DNA from: Rhodohalobacter sp. 614A
Lineage (GTDB): Bacteria > Bacteroidota > Rhodothermia > Balneolales > Balneolaceae
Assembly: GCF_021462415.1 (NCBI RefSeq)
Contig: NZ_JAKEDS010000002.1
Coordinates: 1,116,001-1,180,000, forward strand
Direction of reading: 5' to 3'
DNA length: 64,000 bases
In this document: one piece after another, positions 38,201 through 45,810 of the stretch
Numbering within the stretch: position 1 is the first letter of the stretch
How the letters are laid out: every line of letters begins with the position of its first letter
Translations under genes and position numbers: made by a program
Notes under the pieces: generated by a model
The model's database searches: none
Told to the model about the DNA's origin: nothing
What the model saw: the letters and a program-made list of their open reading frames with translations, nothing else

Positions 38201-41200
38201 GGCAGATGGTGATGAAGATCAGATATATACCGATACTTTTTATGGTACTGTTCCAACATATACAAACAGCTTAGTAGAAGACATCGACCTGACCGATACA
38301 GGCATCGGCAATTTAGACGGTACTGCCTATACAGCCGCCCTGGTTTTTGCCAACTTTTCCGGCGGCGATTATAGCCTCGCTGCGGGCAGCAACGCCATCA
38401 ATAATGGCGATAACCTGCTCTATACCGATGCCGGTGGTGACCTTCAAGAAGACAACGATCTTACAGGTAATCCGCGCCTGGATGCCGCTATCATTGATAT
38501 GGGAGCCTATGAATTCCAGGGAGCCAGCGAACCCATCACACCAAACGGAAGTATTCTCTATGTTGATAAAAATGTAAATACCGAAGCATCCGGCTATGAT
38601 GGAGCCGGAAATTCGTGGGCCAATGCACTAGCGGAACTGAGTACTGCCATTAACTGGGCAACCAATAGTTGGGATGAGGGAACACTGCAAATCTGGGTAG
38701 CTGAAGGAATTTACAAACCTACGCCAAATGCAGATCAGTCAATCTCTTTTTATCTGCTGAACAATGTTGAGATATATGGTGGATTTTCCGGTGAAGAAAC
38801 GGCTCTGGAAAATCGGGATTGGGAAAATAACGCAACGATCTTAAGCGGAGATCTTGACGGAAATGATGATGAAGAAATCATCACCAACCCAACAACCCAA
38901 ATCCGGGGAAACAATAGCTACCATGTGGTAAATGGAAGTAATTCTGATGAAACGGCTGTCCTGGACGGATTTATCATAACCGCAGGATATTCAAATGGGC
39001 CCGAGCCCAGAGACGATGATGGAGCCGGGATCTTTAACGATGCAGGCAGCCCGACCCTGAGAAATTTAATCATTCAGGGAAACCGGGCCAGTCGATATGG
39101 TGCTGGAGTTGTAAACTGGGAAAATAGCAATCCTTATCTGACGAATATTAAGATAGAGATGAATTACGCAAGTAGTTCTGGTGGCGGCGTTTACAATAAT
39201 AACAGTAATCCGGTTTTTGATAACGTCATCTTCCGGGAAAATGTCACTGCCACCAGTGGTGGCGGAATGTACAGCCAGAACAGCAGTAGCCCTGTAATCA
39301 CAAATAGTGCATTTGTCGGGAATACAGCCAGAGGCGGATTTGGAACCGGAATCTTTGGTGGTGGTGGAATGTACCTGGCCTCAGGATCCCCGATCCTTAC
39401 AAACATTCTGTTTAGCGGAAACAGGGCAACTGATAACTTTGGCAGAGGCGGCGGTTTGCTCAACGGCGCCACAAGCCCGATTCTCACCAATGTAACCTTT
39501 AGTGGAAACATTGCATATTCGGGAGGCGCCATGTTTAACAATACCAGCTCAAGTAATGCAATCGTACGAAACTCCATCTTTTGGGATAACGAAGATGATA
39601 CCGGAATCGGAACTCCAACCTCCTCCTTTTACAACTTAAATGGAGCTACGGTCGCATTTAGCTACAGCCTTGTTGAAGGACATGATCCCGAAGGTGATGG
39701 AAACCTGGATGGAACCGACTCCGGGAACAATCCGCTCTTTGTTACTTCGATTGATCCGGACGATGCTCCAACAACCGCCGGAGATTTTCGTCTTCAGGAA
39801 ACGTCTCCTGTAATTAGCGGGGGAAGCAATAGTTTCTTTGATTCGGGACAAACACCTGATATTTCTTCTATCTCCACAGATCTGGACGGAAATACCCGTG
39901 TAAATAACACCGTTGACATGGGCGCTTATGAATTTCAGGGGGATCTGATTGTTTTACCGGAAACCGTTGTTCTGACCTCGCCCCTTGATGAAGCTGTAAA
40001 TACAACTATCAAACCGGAGTTTATTTGGGAATCACTTGAGAGTGCAGATGAATATCATTTGCAGGTATCAGAGAATTCAAATTTGTCGAGCCCAATCATT
40101 GATCAAACCGAATTGGAAGAAAACAGTTTCCAGCCTGCAAATGATCTTGATTACTCTACTACGTACTACTGGCGCGTTCGGGGTATCAACCCGGGAGGAA
40201 CAGGTGAATGGAGTGAGGTCTTTACCTTTACAACTTTATCGCTGCCCGAAGCGGCTGATCAACGGCTGTTGGTTAGCAATGCGGAAAGCTACCTGTTCTC
40301 CGGGCTTGATTTTGGTGTTTCAAATGAAGACTACTCAATCAAAATCATTTCACTTCCTGATGAAGGGGCGCTCCAATTCAATGAAACTTCAATTACACAA
40401 GGGCAAGTAATTTTAGTAGCAGATATTAATGAAGATTTACTTCTATGGCTGACACCTGCCAATCAATACGGATACCAATTTACTTCTTTTGAATTTTCCA
40501 TCATCGATGATAATGAACTGGAAAGTGCAAACTCCTATACAATAACGATTGACCTTGCAGCCCGGAGCGTCGCTATTACCGGCAGTGAAGGGTGGCGGTT
40601 TCTCGGAAATCCATCGGATGGAGACAGTTATGACGATCTTCTCTCACCTGTTTGGACCCAGGGAATAAGCGGGTCTGATTCACCGGGATCAAGTTTTGCC
40701 AACGTACGGAATATCGACCAGGACGAGTACGAATGGGAAATTCCTGAAGATCTGAATCATACAACAGAATCTAGTCAGCCATTTATCGTCTATGTATATG
40801 GTGATGATGATAATGACGGAAATGACGAAGGTTTTCCAAAAATGCTGACCAGTGGAGAAAACTGGCTACCGTTGGATGGAAGCTTCTCTTTTGACGGACT
40901 GGCTTATAATGAAACGGCGGCCAATCCCGGCAACTTCTACCTGCTGGCCAATCCACACCCCATTGCACTGGACTTTTGTGAGATGTTTGATGAGTCCTCC
41001 ACCGATATTGCCAATAATATCGACCTGTGGGATCCGACAGCCAATAGCGGCAACGGAGATTACATAAACCTGAGCTGTTCGGTTGGAGAAGTTTTAATTG
41101 CTCCATTCCAGGCCTTTTGGGTACGAACAACCGGAGAAAATCCGCAGATCAACCTGACGGAAGAAACCTATAGCAGCGAAACAACTGGCGGATACTTTAA

Positions 41201-42020
41201 ACAAAACCAACAACCTGAAAACCGGTTCATGATATCACTGAACGTGACCGGAACCGATGAGGTCTTTTCCAATCAAACCCGTATTGTTTTTTCTGAAGAT
41301 GGAACGACGGATTTAGACCCCACCGATGGTTTAAAGAGAACTCCCGAAGGACTCGCTTCCCAGTGGCTGGCTTTCTACTCGATTGATGAAGATCAACGAA
41401 ATTACAGTCTTCAGAATCTCCCGCTTGAGATCGATGAAAAAGTTCGTATTCCATTAGACCTTCAAACGACCGAGTCCGGCAAATTTACGATGAATTGGAC
41501 TCTCCCGGAATCTCATATCTTCAATGGCCGTTACTTCCTTCGGGACAACCAGACCATGGATGTGATCGAATTAAATAAAGGATCAAACTATCATTTTACA
41601 GTTTCACAAGATCAAGCGAAAAGCGTACATTCAGAAAATCGTTGGCAACAAATCAACTCAAAACTCGCGGCCCAAAACACACAACCTGAACCCCGTTTTG
41701 AACTCTTAATCACCCAATCCGGTGTGGATGGGCTGAGCGAACTCGGCGCGGTTCCTGACGACTTTGAGCTATCCCAAAACTATCCAAATCCATTCAACCC
41801 AACTACATTGATTAGCTACCGGCTGCCTGTAAATAGTGAGGTTCGGTTAGATGTATATGACATGCTGGGACGAAATGTAGCCACGCTGGTCAGCGGCCAG
41901 GTTTCGGCCGGGCGACACACCGTCAATTTTGATGCAAGCAATTTATCCAGCGGTATTTACCTGTACCGGTTGCAGGCGGGCAGTCAAATTATCACAAAGA
42001 AATTAACAGTGCTCAAATAA
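35217..42020 (+). CDS. Giant T9SS-sorted beta-helix surface protein, cassette B
   Basis: 2267 residues. Signal peptide to about residue 42 (TVQAQ). Three choice-of-anchor/beta-helix units start with related sequences near residues 45, 728 and 1112 (YVKEGGTGNGSSWANA; YVDKNVSGGNENGSSWANA; YVDKNVNTEASGYDG). Each carries parallel beta-helix repeats and ends in a D-[ILM]-G-[AS]-x-E motif. A fibronectin-III-like domain (about 1585-1675, TYYWRVRGINPGGTGEW) and the shared EGWR/WTQG module (about 1780-2160) follow, then the T9SS sorting domain (about 2180-2267). Large repeats suggest an adhesin or glycan-binding surface protein; no catalytic motif was recognised. The HTCS opposite is its likely regulator. 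Confidence 0.9.
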   Translation: MIHFKPNSSMGRFFLFGGKKRMSGIVLFLALTMMGIATVQAQTIRYVKEGGTGNGSSWANASGDIQRMLDDSFADDEVWVAGGTYKPVRPISNRPGPNDPTNRDNSFFIRSNAKLYGGFAGNESSLSERDLSIKENETILSGDIDGDGITDSQNSHHVVVIVSGSLDGFTVTGGYANGSGSVDPNGSTAEIGKNQGGGIYIVNNGNTHLSNLKVVNNYAYFYGGGIVAKADQDESNTLPLYLTNVVISGNEVNRQGSALSIVRRTDAVLTNVTISGNNVVSNDVDHSAIYVTSYSKVTLRNSIIYGNSNHSTIDATNSSSESESFNSLIEGSSSTANGNIASTDPLFVNAPEANTAPFFNGDYRFFDGSAVLGAGNNSVFNSGATPDLSHIDKDISGNDRIQNGTVDLGAHEGSLAVPVVTNNNDSGPGSLRFVIENTFDGSIITFDESLNDEWIYLTSGQISIDTPLTLDASNLSDGIIISGNDNSRVFAIESGTEVTFRSLSITDGSASSAAGIRNSGDLTLENVTVFGNSTTGNLGSGGGIMNNGFSSRLTLQSSTISGNSAPGGDGNGGGIYNEGSLTVQNSTVSNNSAGASGGGILSLGGSSQLNLINSVIANSEGGDCLTSGSLSEENSFVGDGSCSATYSGDPMLNSLMYNGGPTMNHLPIVGSPLLDAGSCSNTSTDQRGFNRPIDLDFIANANNGCDIGSVEATADEIPLGEVIQPESGILYVDKNVSGGNENGSSWANAIPELRTALQWAGDNWNSGTLQIWVADGAYTPTDDSNRSASFQLINGVEIYGGFDATEDELSGRDWQANETILSGNIDGDIPSTNNSYHVVNGTGANNTAVLDGFTVTGGNADGSNPHYGGGGIFIYNSSQSGSPTLANLRITENEASNIGGGIYSYNSSYTLFNVEISENTARFGGGIYLTVGHPKFLNVGIYNNSADNDGGGINSTDDITLTNVTINNNSADGDGGGFYNTGNADIQNSILWGNTADGDEDQIYTDTFYGTVPTYTNSLVEDIDLTDTGIGNLDGTAYTAALVFANFSGGDYSLAAGSNAINNGDNLLYTDAGGDLQEDNDLTGNPRLDAAIIDMGAYEFQGASEPITPNGSILYVDKNVNTEASGYDGAGNSWANALAELSTAINWATNSWDEGTLQIWVAEGIYKPTPNADQSISFYLLNNVEIYGGFSGEETALENRDWENNATILSGDLDGNDDEEIITNPTTQIRGNNSYHVVNGSNSDETAVLDGFIITAGYSNGPEPRDDDGAGIFNDAGSPTLRNLIIQGNRASRYGAGVVNWENSNPYLTNIKIEMNYASSSGGGVYNNNSNPVFDNVIFRENVTATSGGGMYSQNSSSPVITNSAFVGNTARGGFGTGIFGGGGMYLASGSPILTNILFSGNRATDNFGRGGGLLNGATSPILTNVTFSGNIAYSGGAMFNNTSSSNAIVRNSIFWDNEDDTGIGTPTSSFYNLNGATVAFSYSLVEGHDPEGDGNLDGTDSGNNPLFVTSIDPDDAPTTAGDFRLQETSPVISGGSNSFFDSGQTPDISSISTDLDGNTRVNNTVDMGAYEFQGDLIVLPETVVLTSPLDEAVNTTIKPEFIWESLESADEYHLQVSENSNLSSPIIDQTELEENSFQPANDLDYSTTYYWRVRGINPGGTGEWSEVFTFTTLSLPEAADQRLLVSNAESYLFSGLDFGVSNEDYSIKIISLPDEGALQFNETSITQGQVILVADINEDLLLWLTPANQYGYQFTSFEFSIIDDNELESANSYTITIDLAARSVAITGSEGWRFLGNPSDGDSYDDLLSPVWTQGISGSDSPGSSFANVRNIDQDEYEWEIPEDLNHTTESSQPFIVYVYGDDDNDGNDEGFPKMLTSGENWLPLDGSFSFDGLAYNETAANPGNFYLLANPHPIALDFCEMFDESSTDIANNIDLWDPTANSGNGDYINLSCSVGEVLIAPFQAFWVRTTGENPQINLTEETYSSETTGGYFKQNQQPENRFMISLNVTGTDEVFSNQTRIVFSEDGTTDLDPTDGLKRTPEGLASQWLAFYSIDEDQRNYSLQNLPLEIDEKVRIPLDLQTTESGKFTMNWTLPESHIFNGRYFLRDNQTMDVIELNKGSNYHFTVSQDQAKSVHSENRWQQINSKLAAQNTQPEPRFELLITQSGVDGLSELGAVPDDFELSQNYPNPFNPTTLISYRLPVNSEVRLDVYDMLGRNVATLVSGQVSAGRHTVNFDASNLSSGIYLYRLQAGSQIITKKLTVLK

Positions 42021-42052
42021 TGAAGGAACCAACGTTCGGAGATTATGCCAAA
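41772..42052 (+). repeat. Near-identical 3' cassette, copy 2
   Basis: Partner of 30592-30878. The match continues after the REP-like insertion at 42053-42142 (AACACTTT at 42143-42150), which shows that the insertion came after the copies separated. Confidence 0.85.
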
Positions 42053-42142
42053 TGCATCCCTTCGGGACTTCACTCCGCTCGCAATGACAGATTCATGTTG
42101 CTTTCGTCATTGCGAGGGAGCCTGTGACCGCGGCAATCCCCA
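42053..42142. repeat. REP/MITE-like insertion (GTCATTGCGAG family)
   Basis: About 90 bases present here but absent at the matching place in copy 1 (between 30872 and 30873). It holds the palindrome CTCCGCTCGCAATGAC ... GTCATTGCGAGGGAG and the GCGGCAATCCC word, as in the element at 5423-5526. It has no coding content. Confidence 0.75.
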
Positions 42143-42213
42143 AACACTTTCGGTAATCACAAACCGCTTTAACAAAACCAAAAACCATTTTTAAAAAAGA
42201 TCAAAGATCTATC

Positions 42214-42336
42214 ATGAACAACGATAAACACCAAGACACCAATCAAACCCGAATCTGGCAATCACCGGAAATAACAACGCTTCCTATCCGAAACACCGAA
42301 CAACTTCAGCCACCGAACCAGGGACAGCAATCGTAA
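42214..42336 (+). CDS. 40-residue peptide ORF with leader-like W-x2-P-x-I pattern
   Basis: ATG 42214 to TAA 42336 encodes 40 residues, hydrophilic and rich in Gln, Asn and Thr, with no signal peptide. Its middle, IWQSPEITTLPIRNTEQ, fits the W/Y-x2-P-x-[IL]-x(7)-T pattern seen in leader peptides of some lasso-type and related RiPP precursors and in many small unannotated Bacteroidota proteins. The stop directly abuts the stop of the convergent HAD gene. No cyclase, B-protein or PqqD-like gene was found nearby, so the RiPP idea is speculative. It may be co-transcribed behind the giant T9SS gene. It may also not be expressed. Confidence 0.4.
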   Translation: MNNDKHQDTNQTRIWQSPEITTLPIRNTEQLQPPNQGQQS

Positions 42337-43185
42337 TCATTCCAAAATGGAATCGGCTATAAAATCGGGAATAATACCTGAAGAATTGATTTTGCTCTCC
42401 ACGTTTTGAGCACGCGTGTTTCCTGAAAGAACCAACAGAGTTTTCAATCCAAATTTATTGCCCCCAAGAATATCCGTATGTAACGTATCCCCTACCATCA
42501 GGATGTCTCCTTTTTCATAATGGCCGCTGTTATTGAGTTCGTCATATGCGTACATGAACATCTGCGAGTCGGGTTTTCCAAACCGGATAAATTTCTGATT
42601 GAGGACGGATTCCACAAGTCTTGAAATTCCTCCAATGGCTACAGCTACATCGTTGTTTGAAATAGGATAGTATTTGTCGGAATTGGCAACGATGATCGGT
42701 AAATTATTACGCCGCAGGAAATTGACGGTTTTATTGATATCTCTGTTCCAGTCAAATCCTTCATCGTCCAAAAAAACAAAGGCAGAAATATCCCGGCTGT
42801 TCTCAAGATCAATGTCGGCAACAGGTACGGCTTCTAATCCAAATTTCAGAATATAACTGGCCGAATTTTCCGTCCCCAGATAGGCAATTTTTCCGGTTCT
42901 GATTTTTAGCTCCAAAAATTGCCGGGCCAGCATTCCCGAGGTTACAATCTCCTCTTCTTTTAAACCTTTTAATCCAAGTTTTTCAAAGACTTCTACTTGC
43001 TGCTGCTGGCTTCGGGAAGCGTCGTTCGTAAGTACCCGCAAGGCAATTCCCTGGTCACGGATAAATTCTATCGATTCCTGCACCCCGGAAATGAGTCCCT
43101 GGTGGTTTTTGAGTACTCCATAGGAATCCAGGAATACGGCTTTAAAATTTTTAACGGTTGATTTAAATGAAACTTTATTAATCAC
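42337..43185 (-). CDS. HAD-IIA family hydrolase (TIGR01459-like)
   Basis: 282 residues. Motif I is FLDSYGVL with nucleophile Asp20; the usual second Asp is Tyr22, as in the HAD-IIA subgroup whose motif reads DxWGVL or similar. Motif II VLTNDAS (about 56), motif III GKPDSQMF with Lys, and motif IV MVGDTLHTDILGG are intact. The family dephosphorylates small molecules such as sugar or nucleotide phosphates. It is the last gene of a tight minus-strand operon (six bases after the APH-like gene). A dead fragment of it lies at 30921-30984. The substrate is unknown. Confidence 0.85.
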   Translation of the reverse strand: MINKVSFKSTVKNFKAVFLDSYGVLKNHQGLISGVQESIEFIRDQGIALRVLTNDASRSQQQQVEVFEKLGLKGLKEEEIVTSGMLARQFLELKIRTGKIAYLGTENSASYILKFGLEAVPVADIDLENSRDISAFVFLDDEGFDWNRDINKTVNFLRRNNLPIIVANSDKYYPISNNDVAVAIGGISRLVESVLNQKFIRFGKPDSQMFMYAYDELNNSGHYEKGDILMVGDTLHTDILGGNKFGLKTLLVLSGNTRAQNVESKINSSGIIPDFIADSILE

Positions 43186-43191
43186 TTTACT

Positions 43192-44235
43192 CTAAATATT
43201 TAATGCTTTCAATAACGGTTCAGGATCAAACCGTTGGTCGATGTTTGGGAGATGTTCGTTATAGACTTCCTGTTGCAGGCGGGTGGCAAAAATTTCGTGA
43301 AAAAAGTACCTCCCATATTTTACGACATAATTGAGAAGGAAGAAACGATAAGTCTCCTTTAAAAATCGAATTTCTACTTCTCTAAGTGGATAAACCTCAT
43401 GATATGCCTGCAAAAACAGGACAAAGCGCTCTTCCATCAACCGGTCAATCTCGTAACTGAATACGGTCTTGTCTCCTACTTGTGAGACAACCCGGCTGAA
43501 AAAGTAAAAATCCATCATGCGAGAGCTCATTCGAAACCAGTCATAATCCCAACGGGAAAAAAGATCCAGCTGAGGGGTAACGGAAAAGTTGCCGATATTC
43601 CAGTCCACAAATACGGGTATGGTTGGAAGATTCTGGCCGCCAAGTTCATTCATATTCTCAAGGAACAGATGACATTGCTCCCTGATCAAATCAATATGCA
43701 TGCGGTGCTCGTGCTGGCCGTCTTTCGTTTTTAAAATGGCAAGCAGATGATTGATATCCAGTTCCAGCGTTTTTGATGACGGCGGCAATGTATTTTTAAT
43801 GCTATGGCACGCTTTGTGAAATTGGGCAAAAGACCGGGCAAGTTTCTGTATCTGGTTTTCAGTAAGCTTTTTGGGGAGCTTCTTTTTGATTTGAATCGGC
43901 CTGTAAAAAACTACCCATGCATCAATAAATTCACCTTTGTGCCGGTGGATAAAAAGTGAATTTCCTTTGATCAGAGATCTCGCCAGAACATTTTCGAACG
44001 GAGCCGGAAGATTGTTTGCCAGCGAATTGATAATGCTGTGATCTTCAACAAAGTGCTCAAATTTCCCGAAATAGGACAGCTTGGCAATAATTATGTTATC
44101 ATCAGCAAATTTAATTCTATAAACATGATTGGTGGAAACTTTTGCACTGATGTCGATAATACTCGCAATTTCCTTGCTGTTGTCATAACTCTCGACGGCC
44201 TCCCTGACAATGGAGTTAAAATCTATTCGTAGCAT
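43192..44235 (-). CDS. APH/choline-kinase-like phosphotransferase
   Basis: 347 residues with the aminoglycoside-phosphotransferase fold. IIIAKLSY (about 48-55) carries the ATP-binding lysine. The catalytic loop reads PVFVDWNIGNF (207-217): Asp211 and Asn216 are kept but the usual His two positions before the Asp is Val209. RWDYDWFR (228-235) holds the metal-binding Asp in the place of the DxD motif. It is probably a kinase for a small polar molecule such as an amino alcohol. It lies nine bases after the glutamine-synthetase-like gene and six before the HAD gene, so ligase, kinase and phosphatase are made together. Confidence 0.75.
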   Translation of the reverse strand: MLRIDFNSIVREAVESYDNSKEIASIIDISAKVSTNHVYRIKFADDNIIIAKLSYFGKFEHFVEDHSIINSLANNLPAPFENVLARSLIKGNSLFIHRHKGEFIDAWVVFYRPIQIKKKLPKKLTENQIQKLARSFAQFHKACHSIKNTLPPSSKTLELDINHLLAILKTKDGQHEHRMHIDLIREQCHLFLENMNELGGQNLPTIPVFVDWNIGNFSVTPQLDLFSRWDYDWFRMSSRMMDFYFFSRVVSQVGDKTVFSYEIDRLMEERFVLFLQAYHEVYPLREVEIRFLKETYRFFLLNYVVKYGRYFFHEIFATRLQQEVYNEHLPNIDQRFDPEPLLKALNI

Positions 44236-44244
44236 AAAATGGGG

Positions 44245-45600
44245 TTAAATAATTTCAAAATATCGTTGCAGTTCCCAGTTGGTAACTTGTTTGGAATACT
44301 GATCCCACTCCCATTCACGGGTTTTTATAAAGTGGTCGGTAAACGCCTCGCCAAATAACTCTTTTGGCACATCTGATGATTTCATGGCATCTGTAGCTTC
44401 TTTGAGCGTTTTCGGTAACGCTTTGTTTCCACTCTGTGTATACTCATTTCCTTTTGTTGGAGAGATATCAAGGCTCAAATTATTTTTGATTCCATATAAC
44501 CCGGATGCCAGGGCCGCTGCCATCGCCAGATACGGGTTGATATCTGCACCGGGCACACGTGTTTCCAACCGGGTGGATGTTTTGCCTGCCGGTATCGCCC
44601 GCAGGGCTGTCGTCCGGTTTTCAATTCCCCAGCTTACGGTAGTTGACGCCCAGGAGCCGGCAACAAATCGCTTATAGCTATTTACCGTTGGAGCATACAT
44701 CGGAAGAATATGAGGCAAACAATAGAGCTGGCCGGCAATGTATTGTTCGAGAAGTTTGCTTAAATGAAGATCACCTGAAGCATCATAAAACAGATTCATT
44801 TCTCCGTTTTTATCCCACAGGCTTTGATGAATATGGCCACTGCAACCCGGCAGGTTGATATTCCACTTCGCCATAAAACTGGCAATAATATCATGACGGT
44901 AAGCAATCTCCTTCACTCCTGTTTTGAACAAAATACTTCTGTCAGCCGCTTCTAAAACATCCGTGTATTCAATAGCAGCTTCATAAACGCCATCCCCGGT
45001 TTCTGTGTGTAATCCTTCAAGGGGCACTTCAAAAGCACGAAGTTGATCAAAAAGGTCGTTGAAATACTCCGATTCAAGTGAGGACCTGAGAATCGAATAC
45101 CCGAACATTCCGGGCGTGAGCGGTGTTGGGTTTTGATGATCTTTCTCTTTCAGACTCTGAGGGGTCTCGCGGAAATTGAACCACTCATATTCATTTGAAA
45201 ATTTTGGCTGGAAACCAAGCTCCTTACACTTAGCAGAGATTCTTTTTAGAAGTGAGCGGGGACAAACTTCAGACAACTCTTCATCATTTTGAAAATCTCC
45301 AAGGAAAAAAGGAATGTTGTTATTCCAGGGAATTTTACGAAATGTAGACAGGTCAATCGTAGCCAAAGAATCAGGATAGCCGGTATGCCACCCGGTAACT
45401 TTTGAATTGTCGTAGACAGCATCGTTTGCATCCCAGCCGAACACAACATTACAGAACCCGATGTTATCGTCCAAAGATTTGATAAACTTATCCTTTGAAA
45501 TCGATTTGCCTCTCAAAATCCCATCCATATCTGCTACAGCAAATTTTACCTGTTCGCTGTCGTGTTCTTTAACGGCTTTGATGATTTCTTCTCGGGTCAT
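44245..45600 (-). CDS. Glutamine-synthetase-superfamily ligase (PuuA/GlnA3-like)
   Basis: 451 residues from ATG 45600 (a TTG at 45612 is less likely). The glutamine-synthetase catalytic barrel is present: EYEWFNF supplies the first metal-binding glutamates, HTETGDGVYEAAI the next, GCSGHIHQSLW the ATP/metal loop, NSYKRF and NRTTALRAIP the substrate loop, and TRLETRVPGADINPYLA the C-terminal motif. It lacks the features of dodecameric GSI used for nitrogen assimilation and resembles gamma-glutamyl-amine ligases such as PuuA. It should join glutamate to an amine with ATP. It is first in the operon with the APH-like kinase and HAD phosphatase. The substrate is inferred only by family. Confidence 0.85.
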   Translation of the reverse strand: MTREEIIKAVKEHDSEQVKFAVADMDGILRGKSISKDKFIKSLDDNIGFCNVVFGWDANDAVYDNSKVTGWHTGYPDSLATIDLSTFRKIPWNNNIPFFLGDFQNDEELSEVCPRSLLKRISAKCKELGFQPKFSNEYEWFNFRETPQSLKEKDHQNPTPLTPGMFGYSILRSSLESEYFNDLFDQLRAFEVPLEGLHTETGDGVYEAAIEYTDVLEAADRSILFKTGVKEIAYRHDIIASFMAKWNINLPGCSGHIHQSLWDKNGEMNLFYDASGDLHLSKLLEQYIAGQLYCLPHILPMYAPTVNSYKRFVAGSWASTTVSWGIENRTTALRAIPAGKTSTRLETRVPGADINPYLAMAAALASGLYGIKNNLSLDISPTKGNEYTQSGNKALPKTLKEATDAMKSSDVPKELFGEAFTDHFIKTREWEWDQYSKQVTNWELQRYFEII

Positions 45601-45751
45601 CGGTAAACGCAACCAATACTTTTTTAGATTATAGATTTATAAAATCGCAAGTAGCAGACTTACTTCAAAGAAGTATTTAACCGGATTTTTTGATAAGCAT
45701 TTTCAGAATGTTCCTGAGCTATCCGGATCTTCATCCCTCAAAATAAATACA

Positions 45752-45786
45752 TAAAAAAACCCCGCCTCTTTTGGGAAGCGGGGTTT
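45752..45786 (-). terminator. Terminator of the GSII gene
   Basis: Nine-bp stem AAACCCCGC / GCGGGGTTT with a 12-base loop, followed on the minus strand by a T run (T at 45759-45753). It lies 24 bases after the GSII stop. Confidence 0.85.
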
Positions 45787-45810
45787 AGGTATTTCAAAAT
45801 TAACAGTGGA

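Noticed and set aside
35217-42020. Possible polysaccharide lyase or pectinase in the beta-helix repeats
   Set aside because: The repeats have the fold pattern but I saw no conserved catalytic aspartate or lysine/arginine cluster, so only a structural call is made.
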